A stretch of DNA of 31,294 nucleotides, from positions 1-31,294 of the IMG/VR virus record IMGVR_UViG_3300022752_000262. One strand, 5' to 3'. This DNA comes from a virus. The position numbers and the translations under genes are program-made. This document shows positions 30,080 to 31,294 of the stretch, piece by piece (the stretch's first letter is position 1; every line of letters begins with the position of its first letter). The notes beneath the pieces are model-generated. The model was not told the origin of the DNA, made no database searches, and saw only the letters and a list, made by a program, of their open reading frames with translations.

Positions 30080-31294
30080 ATGGGTTTTAGGCTATCGTCT
30101 TTTATTGGAGGAGTTGCTAAAGGCTACTCCGAACAAGTTGCAGAAGAAGAAAAGAATGGAAAACAATTTGGATTGTTAGCCGGTAAGAACCTATTGGAAA
30201 TGCACCAAAAAGCTAGAGAAAATAAAGAAACAGAAATTGAAAAAAGAGTGGATATTATTAAATCTCTTCGTTCTTTTAATCCAGATTTCACTGAAAGAGA
30301 ATTGAGAGATTTGGCTGCAAACAATGGTGTTGTGGACATTATTACCAAACAAAAAGGATCAGTTAATTTTGATCCTTCTTCTATTGATTGGAAATCTCTA
30401 ATTAAGAAATCTGCTGGTGCTATTGCTGAAGCTCCAGATAAAGACACTAAGACTGCTGAACAAAGAGTTAGAGAAGAATATATGGGGGCTGTGTCCACTG
30501 CTCCTGCTGATAGCGAAATTGCACTTCCTCCCAATATTGGTAGTAGGGGTCAAAAAGCTATGCAAAAAACCATTGATGAATTAGCTACTGTATACGGCGT
30601 TAGTAAAGAAGAGCTAATGGCTGCGCGTAATTACAAGAAAACTCAACTTGCTGAAGGTGGAATACAAGTAGACTTTGGTGTGTTTAGCCCACAAGACATT
30701 GATAAAGATATTAATAAAGCTCAAGTGGAACTTAAAAGAGCTATTCAAAGCGGTGATCAAGGAAAGATTGATGTTGCAAGAAATTCCATTTTTGATTTGA
30801 ACGACATTAAAAACTCTGGCGATCCTAAGAATTTGTTAGAGAATGCTTCTGTTCGTCAAGCCTATGCAAAATTAAAAATGGAAGAAAATCCTTCTGAAAA
30901 AAACAATAATAAATATGCAGACGCTGTAAAAAAATACACTATTGCTGCTGAAGCTTCTGTGGATTCTGTTATTGGTAAAGCAAGAACTTATGAAGAAGGC
31001 AATACAGCTCTTATAAGTCAAATTGTTCCTCTTAAATTAAAAGAGAACAAAACTGATAGTGAAAAGAAAGCATTGGCTTCTTTAGAAACAATTTTGGCAA
31101 CACGACAAGCTTTGCATAAAGGACCACAAGGTGAAGAAGGTGCTTCTGTAAAAGCCGGTACGCTTGTGTCTGTGGCTAAAAGCCATCTAAGTCAATACAC
31201 AGCAGCTTTTTTAGGACCGGGTAATTATTATACAGATCCGGCCACTGGTAATATTATCCCTACTGGTGATGGGAAAAATGCAGCAAAAGCTACA
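30080..31294 (+). CDS. Large virion protein, 3' end outside the window
   Basis: An open frame of 405 codons to the right edge, with GGGAG before ATG 30080. It begins MGFRLSSFIGGVAKGYSEQV, a start I associate with internal or tail proteins of aquatic phages. The visible part is charged and helical (LLEMHQKARENKETEIEKRV, then IIKSLRSFNPDFTERELRDL), followed by a middle region with RGQKAMQKTIDELATVYGVS. The last visible residues are Asn/Gly-rich. Nothing identifies an enzyme in the part present. Its full length and C-terminal function cannot be told from this window. Confidence 0.75.
   Translation, partial: MGFRLSSFIGGVAKGYSEQVAEEEKNGKQFGLLAGKNLLEMHQKARENKETEIEKRVDIIKSLRSFNPDFTERELRDLAANNGVVDIITKQKGSVNFDPSSIDWKSLIKKSAGAIAEAPDKDTKTAEQRVREEYMGAVSTAPADSEIALPPNIGSRGQKAMQKTIDELATVYGVSKEELMAARNYKKTQLAEGGIQVDFGVFSPQDIDKDINKAQVELKRAIQSGDQGKIDVARNSIFDLNDIKNSGDPKNLLENASVRQAYAKLKMEENPSEKNNNKYADAVKKYTIAAEASVDSVIGKARTYEEGNTALISQIVPLKLKENKTDSEKKALASLETILATRQALHKGPQGEEGASVKAGTLVSVAKSHLSQYTAAFLGPGNYYTDPATGNIIPTGDGKNAAKAT

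Overview
The window is part of the genome of a tailed double-stranded DNA phage (Caudoviricetes), most likely short-tailed (podovirus-like). The basis is a contiguous rightward morphogenesis block: small and large terminase, a long T7-type portal, a scaffold, an HK97-type major capsid protein, two tail-tube/nozzle-type proteins, a fibre, a lysis cassette and very large internal or ejection-type proteins. No long tape-measure, sheath or baseplate genes appear. The DNA is AT-rich with mostly canonical Shine-Dalgarno sites, pointing to a Gram-negative-type bacterial host. Many protein families here recall uncultured freshwater and marine phages. The host cannot be named from the sequence.

Layout. 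Positions 1-1538 hold three leftward genes: one cut by the window edge, a Gp88-like protein and a 56-residue protein. Two intrinsic-type terminators separate them. Positions 1539-3072 are a 1.5 kb gene-free divergence region packed with inverted and direct repeats, a G-rich tract, a parS-like 16-mer and a candidate late promoter. Rightward genes start at 3073. First come small basic proteins that share a KGGxV motif (3404-5820), then a DUF6496-like protein and two virion-surface-type proteins (5969-7561). The packaging block follows (7750-9984), then the portal (9994-12108), three small accessory proteins and an Ala/Thr-rich membrane-active-looking protein (13140-14660).

A compact intergenic structure at 14655-14703 can be drawn as a classical H-type RNA pseudoknot just before the scaffold gene. 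The major capsid gene has its own 229-nt structured leader, and a strong terminator (17418-17456) closes the capsid pair before the tail genes. The tail block (17466-23371) has an adaptor, a nozzle-type protein, a 1081-residue fibre with a polyglycine C-terminal domain, and a fibre-associated protein. A lysis/accessory block (23387-26158) carries a 3-TM holin, an HNH nuclease, a GH24 endolysin and two small membrane/coiled-coil proteins. It also has a two-gene version of a DUF5872-like protein and a DUF5856-like protein. The window ends in large virion proteins: a 1074-residue protein with sixteen exact-length 22-residue repeats, two small proteins and one open at the right edge.

How it works together: terminase and portal load DNA into a procapsid built by scaffold and capsid proteins. 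Adaptor, nozzle and fibre complete the tail, the large repetitive proteins are probably packaged or ejected, and holin plus endolysin release progeny. Gene junctions are mostly ATGA, TAATG or 8-14 nt overlaps, implying translational coupling. No RNA polymerase, integrase, replication gene, tRNA or CRISPR array was seen in this window.
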